Assembly (NCBI GenBank): GCA_027592135.1
Contig: JAQCIJ010000005.1
Span: forward strand, 1 to 47,580
Length of the DNA stretch: 47,580 nt
Direction of reading: 5' to 3'
DNA from: a bacterium
GTDB taxonomy: Bacteria; Patescibacteriota; Gracilibacteria; Peribacterales; Peribacteraceae
The notes beneath the pieces were generated by a model. The model searched no databases and had not been told where the DNA came from. It saw only the letters and a list, made by a program, of their open reading frames with translations. Below are positions 1-8,883 of this stretch, one piece after another (the stretch's first letter is position 1; each line of letters opens with the position of its first letter). Both the position numbers and the translations under genes were made by a program.

Positions 1-79
1 TATCAGAGCTTTATCCAAGCGTGTAGCGTAGAGCGTATAGCTTTGAGTAAAGATGAGATTTATTGCTATGGTAAGACAA

Positions 80-106
80 AAAAATGGTTCCAAAACCTTT
101 TGGAAC
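80..106 (-). terminator. Putative Rho-independent terminator downstream of the 214..1062 gene
   Basis: Minus strand GTTCCAAAAGGTTTTGGAAC (9-bp arms) followed by CA then TTTTTTT. Confidence 0.5.
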
Positions 107-213
107 ACCATCAGCAACACACTCTCATCCTTCCGTAGCCCATAGACGAAGGTGGGTAACGCGTAGGTCACTCGTTTCAATTCCGATCAGCGACGCCATT
201 TCTACCTTATCGC

Positions 214-1062
214 TTATTTTTTACTCCATGAAGGATGCTTTATGGTTAAGCTTTCGATCTTATCAGCACCATACCTCTTATGAAGGTCTAACACTGTTCT
301 ACCTGTTTCTTTATCTAGTACCTTTATTACCATGCCAGCCCTACTACCATTTACCTTAATTGTAGTAGAACCAGAGAAACCTATGGCTTCAGAAAGTTCA
401 TATTTAACTTTTTTTACTGCTTCATCACTTACATAGAATGATCCGTCAGCATCTTTTTCATTCCATCCCATAAAATCACTATTATTATTATTTGCCCATG
501 ACTCAATAGCCGATTTGAGTTTCTCTTGTGAAAATGACTCTGGAGATTTAAATTTTGACCGCGTTTCTGCCTCTGAACGCATTATATCTTGAATTACCTT
601 AATGTCACCACCACCCGAAACTCTCTTATCAGTATCAACATATATGGAACCTATTCTTTGATCAGAATCATTATCTGTAATCGTCATTGTCACCTTGCCA
701 GAATCATCATGATTGATATCAAGATCGATTTGTGTTGGAAGTAAAGTAGGTTTAAAGCTATCTGCAAGACTATCTAATACTTTAGTATATATAGCCTTTT
801 TTTCATCTAAAATAACATAAGGATATCTTCTCAAGTCCTCTGCATACTTCTTTCCGACTGCAATAATTTTAAACATTGTTGGAGTAGATTCTTCATTATC
901 AAGCAAGAGCTCGGCATATCTCATATCACTTTTTCTCTCATCTCTTTCTTTACCGTCTAGTGCTTTCTTTTTTTTAGCTGAAGGAGGAACATACTTTTTA
1001 TTTGAGTTATTTGAGTTATTTGTATCAGCTGATACAGAAGAAAAATTTGGAAATTCATTCAT
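214..1062 (-). CDS. Hypothetical protein, 282 aa, N/S-rich N-terminus
   Basis: Long ORF with no overlapping plausible alternative; TATAAT upstream (minus strand); no recognised family. Confidence 0.6.
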   Translation of the reverse strand: MNEFPNFSSVSADTNNSNNSNKKYVPPSAKKKKALDGKERDERKSDMRYAELLLDNEESTPTMFKIIAVGKKYAEDLRRYPYVILDEKKAIYTKVLDSLADSFKPTLLPTQIDLDINHDDSGKVTMTITDNDSDQRIGSIYVDTDKRVSGGGDIKVIQDIMRSEAETRSKFKSPESFSQEKLKSAIESWANNNNSDFMGWNEKDADGSFYVSDEAVKKVKYELSEAIGFSGSTTIKVNGSRAGMVIKVLDKETGRTVLDLHKRYGADKIESLTIKHPSWSKK

Positions 1063-1253
1063 AGTAATTAATGTGTATATTGATAACTATATTATTATAC
1101 ACTAAAATCACTATTTACGCTATCGCCAATACCGCCCTTTTGGCCAAGATTCTATTACAAAGCCGAAAGATCCCTTTCTGGCCTGTAGAGCGCTACAAAA
1201 CAATTGTGTAATAAAGGAGCATAAACTCCGTGCAAGGCACCTTAAGGGCTATT

Positions 1254-1280
1254 AAAAAGAGCCCACGTAGACGTGAGCCC
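1254..1280 (-). terminator. Rho-independent terminator
   Basis: Minus strand GGGCTCACG-TCTA-CGTGGGCTC (two G-U pairs) followed by TTTTTAA, just downstream of CDS 1303..1767. Confidence 0.7.
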
Positions 1281-1302
1281 TGTATCAATACAATAACACT
1301 TA

Positions 1303-1767
1303 CTACCGTCCTCCAGCTTCAACTTCGATATCATTGCGGTAGCTCTCCTGTTTCACAAGATCTGGCTGCCCCAGAAGGCCTTGACCTACATGAGCTGCTG
1401 TTCCCTGCTGAAAAAAGGAATCCCAGTACTGATGGCGCACATGTCGACGTCGAATATTCCAGTGATACGGAGTGAAATCCTGATTGAGAAGATCTTGTCC
1501 TGGATCTGGCTCGTAGATAAATTCATCGCGGATCGTATCTCTTATTGCTTCAATCTTTTTAAGCTTCTTTTGAAAATCCTCTCGATGATACGCCATCTTA
1601 CTTCGATATACATTTGTAAGACGTTCTACACTGCGGTGTGAAGGACGAGAAATTGCACGTGTACGGTGTGCACGGTATCGAAACTGTGGTGAATCTGACA
1701 ATTCCTCAGCAGCAACTGTTGCTGGCATAAAGATTGTAAGAGCCAATAGCACGGAAAAGATTCGCAT
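1303..1767 (-). CDS. Hypothetical secreted protein with signal peptide
   Basis: Start probably MRIFSVLLALTIFMPATVAAEEL within the 1303..1848 ORF; terminator follows the stop. Confidence 0.6.
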   Translation of the reverse strand: MRIFSVLLALTIFMPATVAAEELSDSPQFRYRAHRTRAISRPSHRSVERLTNVYRSKMAYHREDFQKKLKKIEAIRDTIRDEFIYEPDPGQDLLNQDFTPYHWNIRRRHVRHQYWDSFFQQGTAAHVGQGLLGQPDLVKQESYRNDIEVEAGGR

Positions 1768-1916
1768 AAAATATGTGGGAAATCCAATGAGGAAGGCATC
1801 CTCCCATGCAATTGCGAAGCAACAAGGTATTTCCGTGGGAAATATCACCCTTTCTAAAAGTAGTAATTTTTGCTATACTGATATGAAAACTTTTAAAAAA
1901 CACACCCAAACACACA

Positions 1917-2294
1917 ATGTCCATAGACGCCTGCATTGCCCACGCCATTCATTCAGATCTCGATATCCTCGAGGTATTACCTGAACTAAAGGGCATGCCT
2001 GTAGAAAGCCTCGAGCCCTACATAGAGCACTATATTCTTACTGTGCAGCAAGAGCTCCGCGGTGTCATTGTGGATAACGGCGACCAATACCTTCGTGCAA
2101 AAGATGCTGCTGGCCTTTGTGCAACCTGCATGAACGCTGGTATCGGTATCCCTCCAAAAATGCTTTTAAAGATGTGTCAGACAATTATGCAACTCTCTAC
2201 GATTGATGCACGATTTATCTTAGATACCGATGAAGGGAATTCCCTCTTCTACGTAAAGATGGGAATCAACCTCAACGAAAAGCAGGCTGTGTAA
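1917..2294 (+). CDS. Conserved-looking hypothetical protein, 125 aa
   Basis: Intact ORF, upstream extended -10 TGCTATACT at 1871-1879; convergent with rpsI. Confidence 0.6.
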   Translation: MSIDACIAHAIHSDLDILEVLPELKGMPVESLEPYIEHYILTVQQELRGVIVDNGDQYLRAKDAAGLCATCMNAGIGIPPKMLLKMCQTIMQLSTIDARFILDTDEGNSLFYVKMGINLNEKQAV

Positions 2295-2303
2295 ATCAGT
2301 AAA

Positions 2304-2711
2304 CTATCGCTTAGAGAACTGCGGCGCTCTTCGTGCTCCTTTGAGTCCTGGCTTCTTACGCTCTTTGATACGCGCATCGCGACGAAGGAACCCTTCGCGC
2401 TTAAGCGTTGGACGGAGTTCTGGGTCGATCAGCAGTAAGCAACGGCTTACTCCGTGACGTAAAGCATCGCTTTGAGCTGCTTTTCCACCACCTTTCACTC
2501 TAACCTCAACATCATACTTCTTTGCAAGATCGGTAATACGTAATGGTGCAAGAGCATTCTCTGTGTGTAGGAAAGTAGGAAAATACTCACGAATAGGTTT
2601 TCCATTTACGGTGACATCTCCTTTTCCACCATCAAAGAGTTTTACACGTGCTATTGCAGTCTTGCGCTTTCCGGCGCTGTAGAAGTACTGAGATTTGGTA
2701 GCGGCTGTCAT
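2304..2711 (-). CDS. rpsI: 30S ribosomal protein S9
   Basis: YFYSAGKRKTAIARVKLFDGGKGDVTVNGKPIREYFP... and C-terminal GLKGARRAPQFSKR. Confidence 0.98.
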   Translation of the reverse strand: MTAATKSQYFYSAGKRKTAIARVKLFDGGKGDVTVNGKPIREYFPTFLHTENALAPLRITDLAKKYDVEVRVKGGGKAAQSDALRHGVSRCLLLIDPELRPTLKREGFLRRDARIKERKKPGLKGARRAPQFSKR

Positions 2712-2713
2712 AA

Positions 2714-3142
2714 TTATTTGGCGTTAGTAAGGGCTTTAGGCTGCTGAGCTGTATGCTGGTGCTCTGTACCTGTATACACATGAAGACGCTTGAGCATCTG
2801 ACGTGCAAGACGGTTTTTAGGTAACATTCCTTTTACAGCCTTCTCCACAATCTGTGTAGGCTTCTTATCCATCATATACTGAAGAGAGAATGTTCTTAAG
2901 TGTCCCAAGTATCCAGAGTGAGTAACGTAGATCTTTCGACGGTGCTTTGTAGGATTGAAGAATAATTTGTCTGCGTTTATGACAATAACATGATCTCCAC
3001 ACAACTGATGTGGGCTAAAAGTAGCCTTGTTCTTTCCACGAAGGATTGTTGCAATCTGCGTAGACATACGACCAAGGTTTTGACCCTCTGCATCGATAAG
3101 AATCCACTGTGGATCTGCCAGTTTTAGCGTAGTAGTTTTCAT
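2714..3142 (-). CDS. rplM: 50S ribosomal protein L13
   Basis: WILIDAEGQNLGRMSTQIATILRGKNKATFSPHQLCGDHVIVINADK. Confidence 0.98.
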   Translation of the reverse strand: MKTTTLKLADPQWILIDAEGQNLGRMSTQIATILRGKNKATFSPHQLCGDHVIVINADKLFFNPTKHRRKIYVTHSGYLGHLRTFSLQYMMDKKPTQIVEKAVKGMLPKNRLARQMLKRLHVYTGTEHQHTAQQPKALTNAK

Positions 3143-3618
3143 TTTTTTGAGGGTGTCTTGGGAGTAGTTGATTTCTTTTTAGAAGGTGTAGATGTTGCAG
3201 AGGTAACAGAGGTACTTTTCACCTCTGTACCTTCTTTACCCTCTTTTACCTCTATTCTGTCTCCCTCCACCAAACTCAAGTCCACCACCTGTGCTCCATC
3301 GCCAACACGATATCCTGCAGCGACAGTACGCGTAAGTCCGCTATTCTTTTTGGCATAACGCTTGGTAAATACCTCCATGATCTTCTTACTTGCATTCTTA
3401 TCTGTCACCGTCTTATTAATATGACGGATAGCAACATGTGGTGTGTGCGTCTTTGCGTAGTTAATGAGCTTATCAATCTGAGGAGCAATAACATGAGCAC
3501 GCTTCTTTGTCGTACGAATAGTCTCGTAAAGCAGAAGAGATGTCAGCAGATTGCGTTTTACCATTCTGGCGTGACCAGGTTTCTGCTTTAGCCGGTTATT
3601 GTGTTTTCGATGTCGCAT
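3139..3618 (-). CDS. rplQ: 50S ribosomal protein L17 with S/T/K-rich C-terminal tail
   Basis: MRHRKHNNRLKQKPGHARMVKRNLLTSLLLYETIRTT; tail STSVTSATSTPSKKKSTTPKTPSKK. Confidence 0.97.
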   Translation of the reverse strand: MRHRKHNNRLKQKPGHARMVKRNLLTSLLLYETIRTTKKRAHVIAPQIDKLINYAKTHTPHVAIRHINKTVTDKNASKKIMEVFTKRYAKKNSGLTRTVAAGYRVGDGAQVVDLSLVEGDRIEVKEGKEGTEVKSTSVTSATSTPSKKKSTTPKTPSKK

Positions 3619-3642
3619 AAAAATGATAGGTGTGAGACTCTA

Positions 3643-4638
3643 CTACTTTTCGTCGTCGGCGGAAAGGGCTAAACCACGTTCTGCAAGAGTATCATTTACT
3701 TCATCGAGTGCCTTTGCACCGAATCCACGGAAGTTACTTAATCCTGCAACGCTACACTTTGTCAACTGCTCGATAGAACCAACACCTGCGTTGATCAGAG
3801 CATTAAGTGTTCGTGGTGAGAAGTTCAAGATTTCGATAGGTGTGTAGCTCTCTTTCATAGGAGCAGACTCACCTTCATCTGAAATTTGTGCACCTGTACG
3901 AGAGAAATCAGCAATAAATTCGCTCTCAACAACCTTCTCAGAGCTTCCGAAGTATTCGAAGTAACTCTTAAGGAGCTGGGAGGCAAACTGTACAGCTTCC
4001 TCTGCAGTCAAAGAACCGTTGGTTTGTACGTCAAGGCTCAATTTTTCAAGGTCTGTTCGCTGTCCTACACGAGCAGCTTCTACTTCGAACTGTACACGGG
4101 TTACTGGACTAAATATCGCATCAATATGAATGAGGCCTGGCTCGTTACTCTTTTTGTTGCGATCAGATGCTGGGCTGTACCCAACACCCTTTTCTACGGT
4201 AATACTCATTTCTACTTCACCGCCCTTTTCGAGGGTAAGAATCTCGTGATCTGGATTAAGGACTTCAATATCAGAAGATACTTGAAGGTCTTTTGCAGTA
4301 AGTGTTCCAGGTCCTTTACCCTTAAGAGTGATAACTTCAGAATCCTTGTTAAACTTACGAAGCTGTAAACTTTTCAAGTTTAGTGCGATATCAATACCGG
4401 ATTCAAGAATACCTTTTACTGTGCTATACTCGTGCGTTACACCTGTCATACGCATGGATGTAATTGCAGCGCCAGGAAGGCTAGAAAGGAGTACGCGACG
4501 CATTGCGTTACCAAGCGTCATTCCAAACCCAGTAGGAAGTGGTCCAATAGTAAAGACCTTGTGTGAATCGTCGCCAGTACCTCCTCCTGTTTGGGAGGAG
4601 AAGATAGGGAGGCCGATTTCTTCCTGAATGATGTGCAT
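3643..4638 (-). CDS. rpoA: DNA-directed RNA polymerase subunit alpha
   Basis: GFGMTLGNAMRRVLLSSLPGAAITSMRMTGVTHEYSTVKGI plus alpha-CTD; start placed at MHIIQEEIGLP because the longer ORF overlaps rpsD. Confidence 0.97.
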   Translation of the reverse strand: MHIIQEEIGLPIFSSQTGGGTGDDSHKVFTIGPLPTGFGMTLGNAMRRVLLSSLPGAAITSMRMTGVTHEYSTVKGILESGIDIALNLKSLQLRKFNKDSEVITLKGKGPGTLTAKDLQVSSDIEVLNPDHEILTLEKGGEVEMSITVEKGVGYSPASDRNKKSNEPGLIHIDAIFSPVTRVQFEVEAARVGQRTDLEKLSLDVQTNGSLTAEEAVQFASQLLKSYFEYFGSSEKVVESEFIADFSRTGAQISDEGESAPMKESYTPIEILNFSPRTLNALINAGVGSIEQLTKCSVAGLSNFRGFGAKALDEVNDTLAERGLALSADDEK

Positions 4639-4666
4639 AAGAGAGAAGGGAAGGTTGGGGAAGGGG

Positions 4667-5284
4667 TTATCGACGTGAGTAATATTCAATGACTTGGCGG
4701 ATGTCGATAGCCTGCTCGAAGTCATCGGCTGCAGGAAGACCAGTCACCTCGAACTTGAGGTTACCAGAATCTACCTTGAGCCAAGAAGGCGGCATATATT
4801 TTTCATGCGCCTCCAAAATTGGAGAAAAAACTGACGATGTTTTGCTCTTTGGCCGTACTTCCACCACGTCACCTTCACTTAAGCTATAGGAAGGAGATGT
4901 GACACGTACACCGTTAACGGTAAAGAGTCCGTGACTAGAGAACTGACGAGATTGGAACCGAGTCAGTGAAAATCCAGCACGATAGAGTGCATTATCAAGA
5001 CGACGCTCCAAAAGCGTGAAAAGCTCATCACCTGTTTGCTCTTTAGAAGAAGCTGCAGTTTTGTAGAGGCGTTGGAATTGGCGCTCGGAAACACCGAACA
5101 TGTCACGCGCCTTCTGCTTTTCGAGCAACTGCTTTCCATACTCACTAGGACGCTTACCACGAGTACGCGGTCCCTTTCCTGGGCCGTATGGCTTGCGTTG
5201 TAGAATTTTGTCGTACTTATCAGAACCAAATATGTTGATTCCATGTCTACGACAGCGCTTTGCTTTTGGTCCAGTGAATGACAT
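4667..5284 (-). CDS. rpsD: 30S ribosomal protein S4
   Basis: KAKRCRRHGINIFG, LLERRLDNALYRAGF, S4 RNA-binding domain. Confidence 0.97.
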   Translation of the reverse strand: MSFTGPKAKRCRRHGINIFGSDKYDKILQRKPYGPGKGPRTRGKRPSEYGKQLLEKQKARDMFGVSERQFQRLYKTAASSKEQTGDELFTLLERRLDNALYRAGFSLTRFQSRQFSSHGLFTVNGVRVTSPSYSLSEGDVVEVRPKSKTSSVFSPILEAHEKYMPPSWLKVDSGNLKFEVTGLPAADDFEQAIDIRQVIEYYSRR

Positions 5285-5285
5285 T

Positions 5286-5306
5286 GTTAATAGTTAATGG
5301 TTAATA
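5286..5306. repeat. GTTAATA heptamer x3, rpsK-rpsD spacer
   Basis: GTTAATA GTTAATG GTTAATA. Confidence 0.9.
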
Positions 5307-5320
5307 GCGAATAATTATGA

Positions 5321-5725
5321 CTACACACGTCGGCGTCCGGGTTTACGGCAGCCTCCATGCGGTACGGAAGTTCTATCAATAATTGCATCCAGATCAAGTC
5401 CTCCACCCTGAATACCGCGGATTGCTTGTTCTCGTCCAGGCCCGAGGCCTTTTACTTCAACTTGTACAGATTCAATATTAAATCCGGCAACAGACACTAC
5501 TGCAGCTTCTGCTGCAATCTTCGCTGCGTATGGTGTAGATTTCCTCGTTCCCTTAAACCCACAAGCACCTGCGGAGCTACCTCCAAGCTTGTTTCCATCA
5601 AAGTCTGTAAAGCTAACGATTGTGTTGTTCTCACCTGCGTGAATGCACACACGAGCCTTAGGGATAGATCTCTTGATCTTCTTTTTCTTAGACTTTGCCT
5701 TTGGTTTTGCTTTTACATCAGCCAT
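5321..5725 (-). CDS. rpsK: 30S ribosomal protein S11
   Basis: NNTIVSFTDFDGNKLGGSSAGACGFKGTRKSTPYAAKIAAE; VKGLGPGREQAIR. Confidence 0.98.
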   Translation of the reverse strand: MADVKAKPKAKSKKKKIKRSIPKARVCIHAGENNTIVSFTDFDGNKLGGSSAGACGFKGTRKSTPYAAKIAAEAAVVSVAGFNIESVQVEVKGLGPGREQAIRGIQGGGLDLDAIIDRTSVPHGGCRKPGRRRV

Positions 5726-5727
5726 GT

Positions 5728-6108
5728 TTAGGTCTTAGTAAGGGAAGTACGTCCAGATCCTCCAGTCTTCTTCTTACCACGCTTGGTGCGTGCGTTACGA
5801 CGGGAAGTTTGTCCTCGAACAGGGAGTTGACGACGGTGACGAAAGCCACGCCATGTTCCGATGTCCTGAAGACGCTTGATATCCATAGAAACTTTTCGTG
5901 TCAGCTCACCTTCTACGAGTTCACTTTCGATACGTGTTCGGAGTTTCCCCTGCTCATCTTCTGTAAGGTCATCTGCCTTCTTGTGAATATCAATCTTTAA
6001 TTCCCGAAGGATAGAGAGCGACAACGAACGTCCAATACCCTTGATATACGTCAGAGCAATTTCTGATCGTTTGTTACCCGGTAGTTGGACTCCAGCAATT
6101 CTAGGCAT
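5728..6108 (-). CDS. rpsM: 30S ribosomal protein S13
   Basis: MPRIAGVQLPGNKRSEIALTYIKGIGRSLS; RGFRHRRQLPVRGQTSRRNARTKRG. Confidence 0.98.
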   Translation of the reverse strand: MPRIAGVQLPGNKRSEIALTYIKGIGRSLSLSILRELKIDIHKKADDLTEDEQGKLRTRIESELVEGELTRKVSMDIKRLQDIGTWRGFRHRRQLPVRGQTSRRNARTKRGKKKTGGSGRTSLTKT

Positions 6109-6110
6109 AA

Positions 6111-6266
6111 TTATCCTTGGCGTTGTTTATTACGAGGAATAGAAGACACAATGCGGCGTACCTTTTTTCCTCCAGAGATCTTTCCTTTCTTAATACGTAC
6201 ACCTGCACGGCGGATCACGAGGCGATCACCTTTTGCAATAGGTTTTACGGATGCACGAACTTTCAC
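6111..6266 (-). CDS. rpmJ: 50S ribosomal protein L36, zinc-ligand-free, extended
   Basis: GTG-start KVRASVKPIAKGDRLVIRRAGVRIKKGKISGGKKVRRIVSSIPRNKQRQG between infA and rpsM. Confidence 0.9.
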   Translation of the reverse strand: MKVRASVKPIAKGDRLVIRRAGVRIKKGKISGGKKVRRIVSSIPRNKQRQG

Positions 6267-6294
6267 GTAAGGAGGGGGTAATAAAGAGATACAC

Positions 6295-6579
6295 TTACGC
6301 TTGTTGAGGAGGCCTAGCGGCCTCACCGGTTTCAAGATCGATCTGTTGATCAGACCTGTAGCGGTAGCAGATTCGACCCTTCTCGAGATCATATGGGGTC
6401 ATTTCTACCTTCACCCGGTCACCTGGGAGGATGCGTACGCGGTGCACACGCATTCGTCCGGCGAGCGTACAGAGGATCGAGTGATCCTTTGCTTGTGGAC
6501 TTAGTATTTTGACTCTGAAGGTGGTGTTTGGAAACGATTCCTCTACAACGCCGACGAGTTCAATCACATCTTTGGCCAC
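6295..6579 (-). CDS. infA: Translation initiation factor IF-1
   Basis: GTG start at [60 protein letters not shown]. Confidence 0.95.
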   Translation of the reverse strand: MAKDVIELVGVVEESFPNTTFRVKILSPQAKDHSILCTLAGRMRVHRVRILPGDRVKVEMTPYDLEKGRICYRYRSDQQIDLETGEAARPPQQA

Positions 6580-6724
6580 AAAGTAGTACGGGGATACAAG
6601 CCGAAAGAGCCTACAGTGCAGAATGTGCTTGTACAAGCGGTAAGGGCAAAAAAACTTGAGTTTCTTTGAAAATTGCTTGTCAAAGTTAAGAAATATTGTC
6701 ATTACAACACAATTTTAGGCCCTA

Positions 6725-7264
6725 TTACCCTTTGGTAGCCGTTTTCATCTTCCAGACATGGAAAAAAGAAAAAGCAGCGAAGAAGAAGTTTAATCCAAAA
6801 AAGATCCAGTCAGATTCCCTATAACTAAACCCCGCAATGACCGTACTCCCCACTCCAAGGGCTATATTGCGCTTCGGTGTACCTGTATCAAGCGCAAAAC
6901 CCACTCCAAGTACCGAAAGACCTATCACGAAGATGATCGTTTCAATCCCATGAGAGAGATGTAGTGCATAGGCAATGAGAGTGACTCCAGAAAGTCCGAG
7001 AATTGGTGTATCTATCCGATCATCCGTATTCAACATCATTAACACTGTGCTAATGGCAATGAGGATTTGTAGTAAGACAAAGAAGAATGATCCGCCATCC
7101 AGATAATGCAGTATCGCATACCCAAACATGCATGCGCTTCCAATGAGGAACAGCCAGTTCTTCAGCGAGCGTGCTGGATGTAAAACGGTACGCGCAGGCA
7201 TTGCCGCTCCTACGATTAAGATAGCTGAGCCGATGAGGCCGATGAGGAACGGATCAATAGTCAT
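6725..7264 (-). CDS. Multi-pass membrane protein of unknown function
   Basis: 179 aa with about five or six hydrophobic segments; in operon with map/infA. Confidence 0.7.
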   Translation of the reverse strand: MTIDPFLIGLIGSAILIVGAAMPARTVLHPARSLKNWLFLIGSACMFGYAILHYLDGGSFFFVLLQILIAISTVLMMLNTDDRIDTPILGLSGVTLIAYALHLSHGIETIIFVIGLSVLGVGFALDTGTPKRNIALGVGSTVIAGFSYRESDWIFFGLNFFFAAFSFFHVWKMKTATKG

Positions 7265-7280
7265 TGACTATTAGTGTACC

Positions 7281-7308
7281 ACTGACCATTGAACACTGAC
7301 CATTGACT
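7281..7308. repeat. 14-bp direct repeat x2 downstream of map
   Basis: ACTGACCATTGAAC ACTGACCATTGACT. Confidence 0.9.
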
Positions 7309-7310
7309 CA

Positions 7311-8060
7311 CTACGCAATCACCTCCACCCCATCCTCGAGGATTAACAATGTGTGCTCGAAGTGTGCAGATAACGATCCATCTTTAGTATTGATCGTCCA
7401 CTGGTCATCAGACTCTTTGATACCATCTTTTCCTGTACAGACAATGGGCTCTACAGCAATCAAAGTATGTGCTGGAAGCTTTGGCCCTTCGCCCTTTTCT
7501 CCGTAATTCGGTACATCGGGGAACTGATGCAGTGTTTTACCAAGGCCATGACCTGTAAGGGCTGATACAATGGTTAAACCTGCTCCTTCTACGGTCCCCT
7601 GCACTGTTGAGGAGATGACTCCGACCTTCACCCCTGCCTTTATCACACTCACTGCGTTAGCAAGTGCTTGTGCCGAAACTGTCAGCAAATGCTGAGCCTC
7701 TTCACTAATGCGGCCTACAGCAAACGTACGGCAGGCATCGGTATACAGACTCTTGTACATCACACCACAGTCTGTAGCGATGATATCCCCTTCTTTTAGA
7801 ACATAGTCACCAGGGAGTCCATGCACACACTGTTCATTTACGGATGTGCACAGTGTCGCTGGGTATCCGTGGTATCCCATAAATGCAGGAGTTGCCCCTT
7901 CGTGACTTCTGATAAATTCCTCTGCAGCACGATCTAGTTCTTTTGTGGTAATACCCGGTGCCACCAATCTACCCATCAGTTCGAGGGTTTGGGCAAGAAT
8001 CTTCCCTGCATGGCGCAGAGACTCGATTTCTTTTGGGCTGAAGATTTGGAAATCGCTCAT
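7311..8060 (-). CDS. map: Methionine aminopeptidase type I
   Basis: VNEQCVHGLPGDYVLKEGDIIATDCGVMYKSLYTDACRTF; GHGLGKTLHQFPDVPNYG. Confidence 0.97.
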   Translation of the reverse strand: MSDFQIFSPKEIESLRHAGKILAQTLELMGRLVAPGITTKELDRAAEEFIRSHEGATPAFMGYHGYPATLCTSVNEQCVHGLPGDYVLKEGDIIATDCGVMYKSLYTDACRTFAVGRISEEAQHLLTVSAQALANAVSVIKAGVKVGVISSTVQGTVEGAGLTIVSALTGHGLGKTLHQFPDVPNYGEKGEGPKLPAHTLIAVEPIVCTGKDGIKESDDQWTINTKDGSLSAHFEHTLLILEDGVEVIA

Positions 8061-8083
8061 ATGAAATGAGCTTACGGTAAATA

Positions 8084-8152
8084 GGGAAATTGGGAAATTG
8101 GGAAACTGGGAAATTGGATATTTTTCCCAATTTCCCTAGTTCCCTATTTCCC
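8084..8152. repeat. GGGAAATT octamer array with inverted counterpart running into the adk 3' end
   Basis: GGGAAATT x2, GGGAAACT, GGGAAATT (8084-8115), then CCCAATTTCCCTAGTTCCCTATTTCCC (8126-8152). Confidence 0.92.
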
Positions 8153-8699
8153 TTTTGATCCGCCCATATATCTCCTCCACACTCCCCTTTCCATCTACCT
8201 CCAAAACCTTCCCTTCTGCCATGTACTTCTCAATCACTCGCATCGTCTTCTCGAAAAACAAGTCCATACGACGGAGGACCTTCTCTTGGTCTGCGTCATC
8301 TGCTCGTCCTTCGATCTCTGCGCGTCCTTTGATACGTTCAACCGCATCGTCTTTGTCGAGGAGAATGTGTACACAGCGAAACTCCCGACCACTGTCTGCA
8401 AGGATCTTATCGAATGCCATCATCTGATCTTCATCCCGAGGGATACCATCAAACAATATTTTCTGATCGTCAGGAACGTTTGCGACCGCTTCATTTACCA
8501 CTTCCATGATGATCTCAAACGGCACGAGCTCTCCGTTATCGATGTATTTTTTGACGAGCTCTCCGAGTTCTGTACCAGACTCACGAATTTTACGAAGCTC
8601 TCCACCTGCTTCAAAAATATAGTAACCCAATTCTTCCGCAAGCCGCTTTGCTTGTGTTCCTTTGCCGCTGCCTTGGATACCAAAGAAGACTAAGTCCAT
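8136..8699 (-). CDS. adk: Adenylate kinase
   Basis: MDLVFFGIQGSGKGTQAKRLAEELGY; FDGIPRDEDQM; start at internal Met of the 8136..8747 ORF. Confidence 0.93.
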   Translation of the reverse strand: MDLVFFGIQGSGKGTQAKRLAEELGYYIFEAGGELRKIRESGTELGELVKKYIDNGELVPFEIIMEVVNEAVANVPDDQKILFDGIPRDEDQMMAFDKILADSGREFRCVHILLDKDDAVERIKGRAEIEGRADDADQEKVLRRMDLFFEKTMRVIEKYMAEGKVLEVDGKGSVEEIYGRIKREIGN

Positions 8700-8727
8700 G
8701 GGGAGAATGTACCATAAAAACCGCAGC

Positions 8728-8862
8728 GCGGGGATACTTCCCCGCAATTATTAGATATGTTAATTCGTGATGCACATTCAATGCGGGCAGGGATGCCCGC
8801 TCTGTGGAATTCATACTATAATCACACCAACCAGCGCGGGTGTTCCCAGGCGCATTGCGCTG
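8728..8862. repeat. Cluster of three GC-rich stem-loops in the secY-adk spacer
   Basis: GCGGGGA-TACT-TCCCCGC (8728-8745), GCGGGCA-GGGA-TGCCCGC (8783-8800), CAGCGC-GGG-TGTT-CCC-...-GCGCTG (8832-8862). Confidence 0.65.
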
Positions 8863-8883
8863 AATTGTATACTAGGCTAATTC

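Noticed and set aside
1001-1025. TTTGAGTTAT-type repeat near the 5' end of 214..1062
   Set aside because: 9-bp period within a coding NNSNNS tract; explained by low-complexity amino-acid repeats.
1230-1475. 81-aa plus-strand ORF
   Set aside because: Overlaps the terminator and C-terminus of the signal-peptide protein on the other strand; no coding features.
3886-4368. Long plus-strand ORFs opposite ribosomal genes (e.g. 3886..4368, 17046..17564, 19105..19629, 19224..19871)
   Set aside because: Antisense to highly conserved ribosomal CDSs; composition is a shadow of the minus-strand reading frame.
8084-8115. Octamer array as CRISPR or origin-type iterons
   Set aside because: No spacers, no origin genes nearby, and other spacers carry unrelated arrays of the same style.
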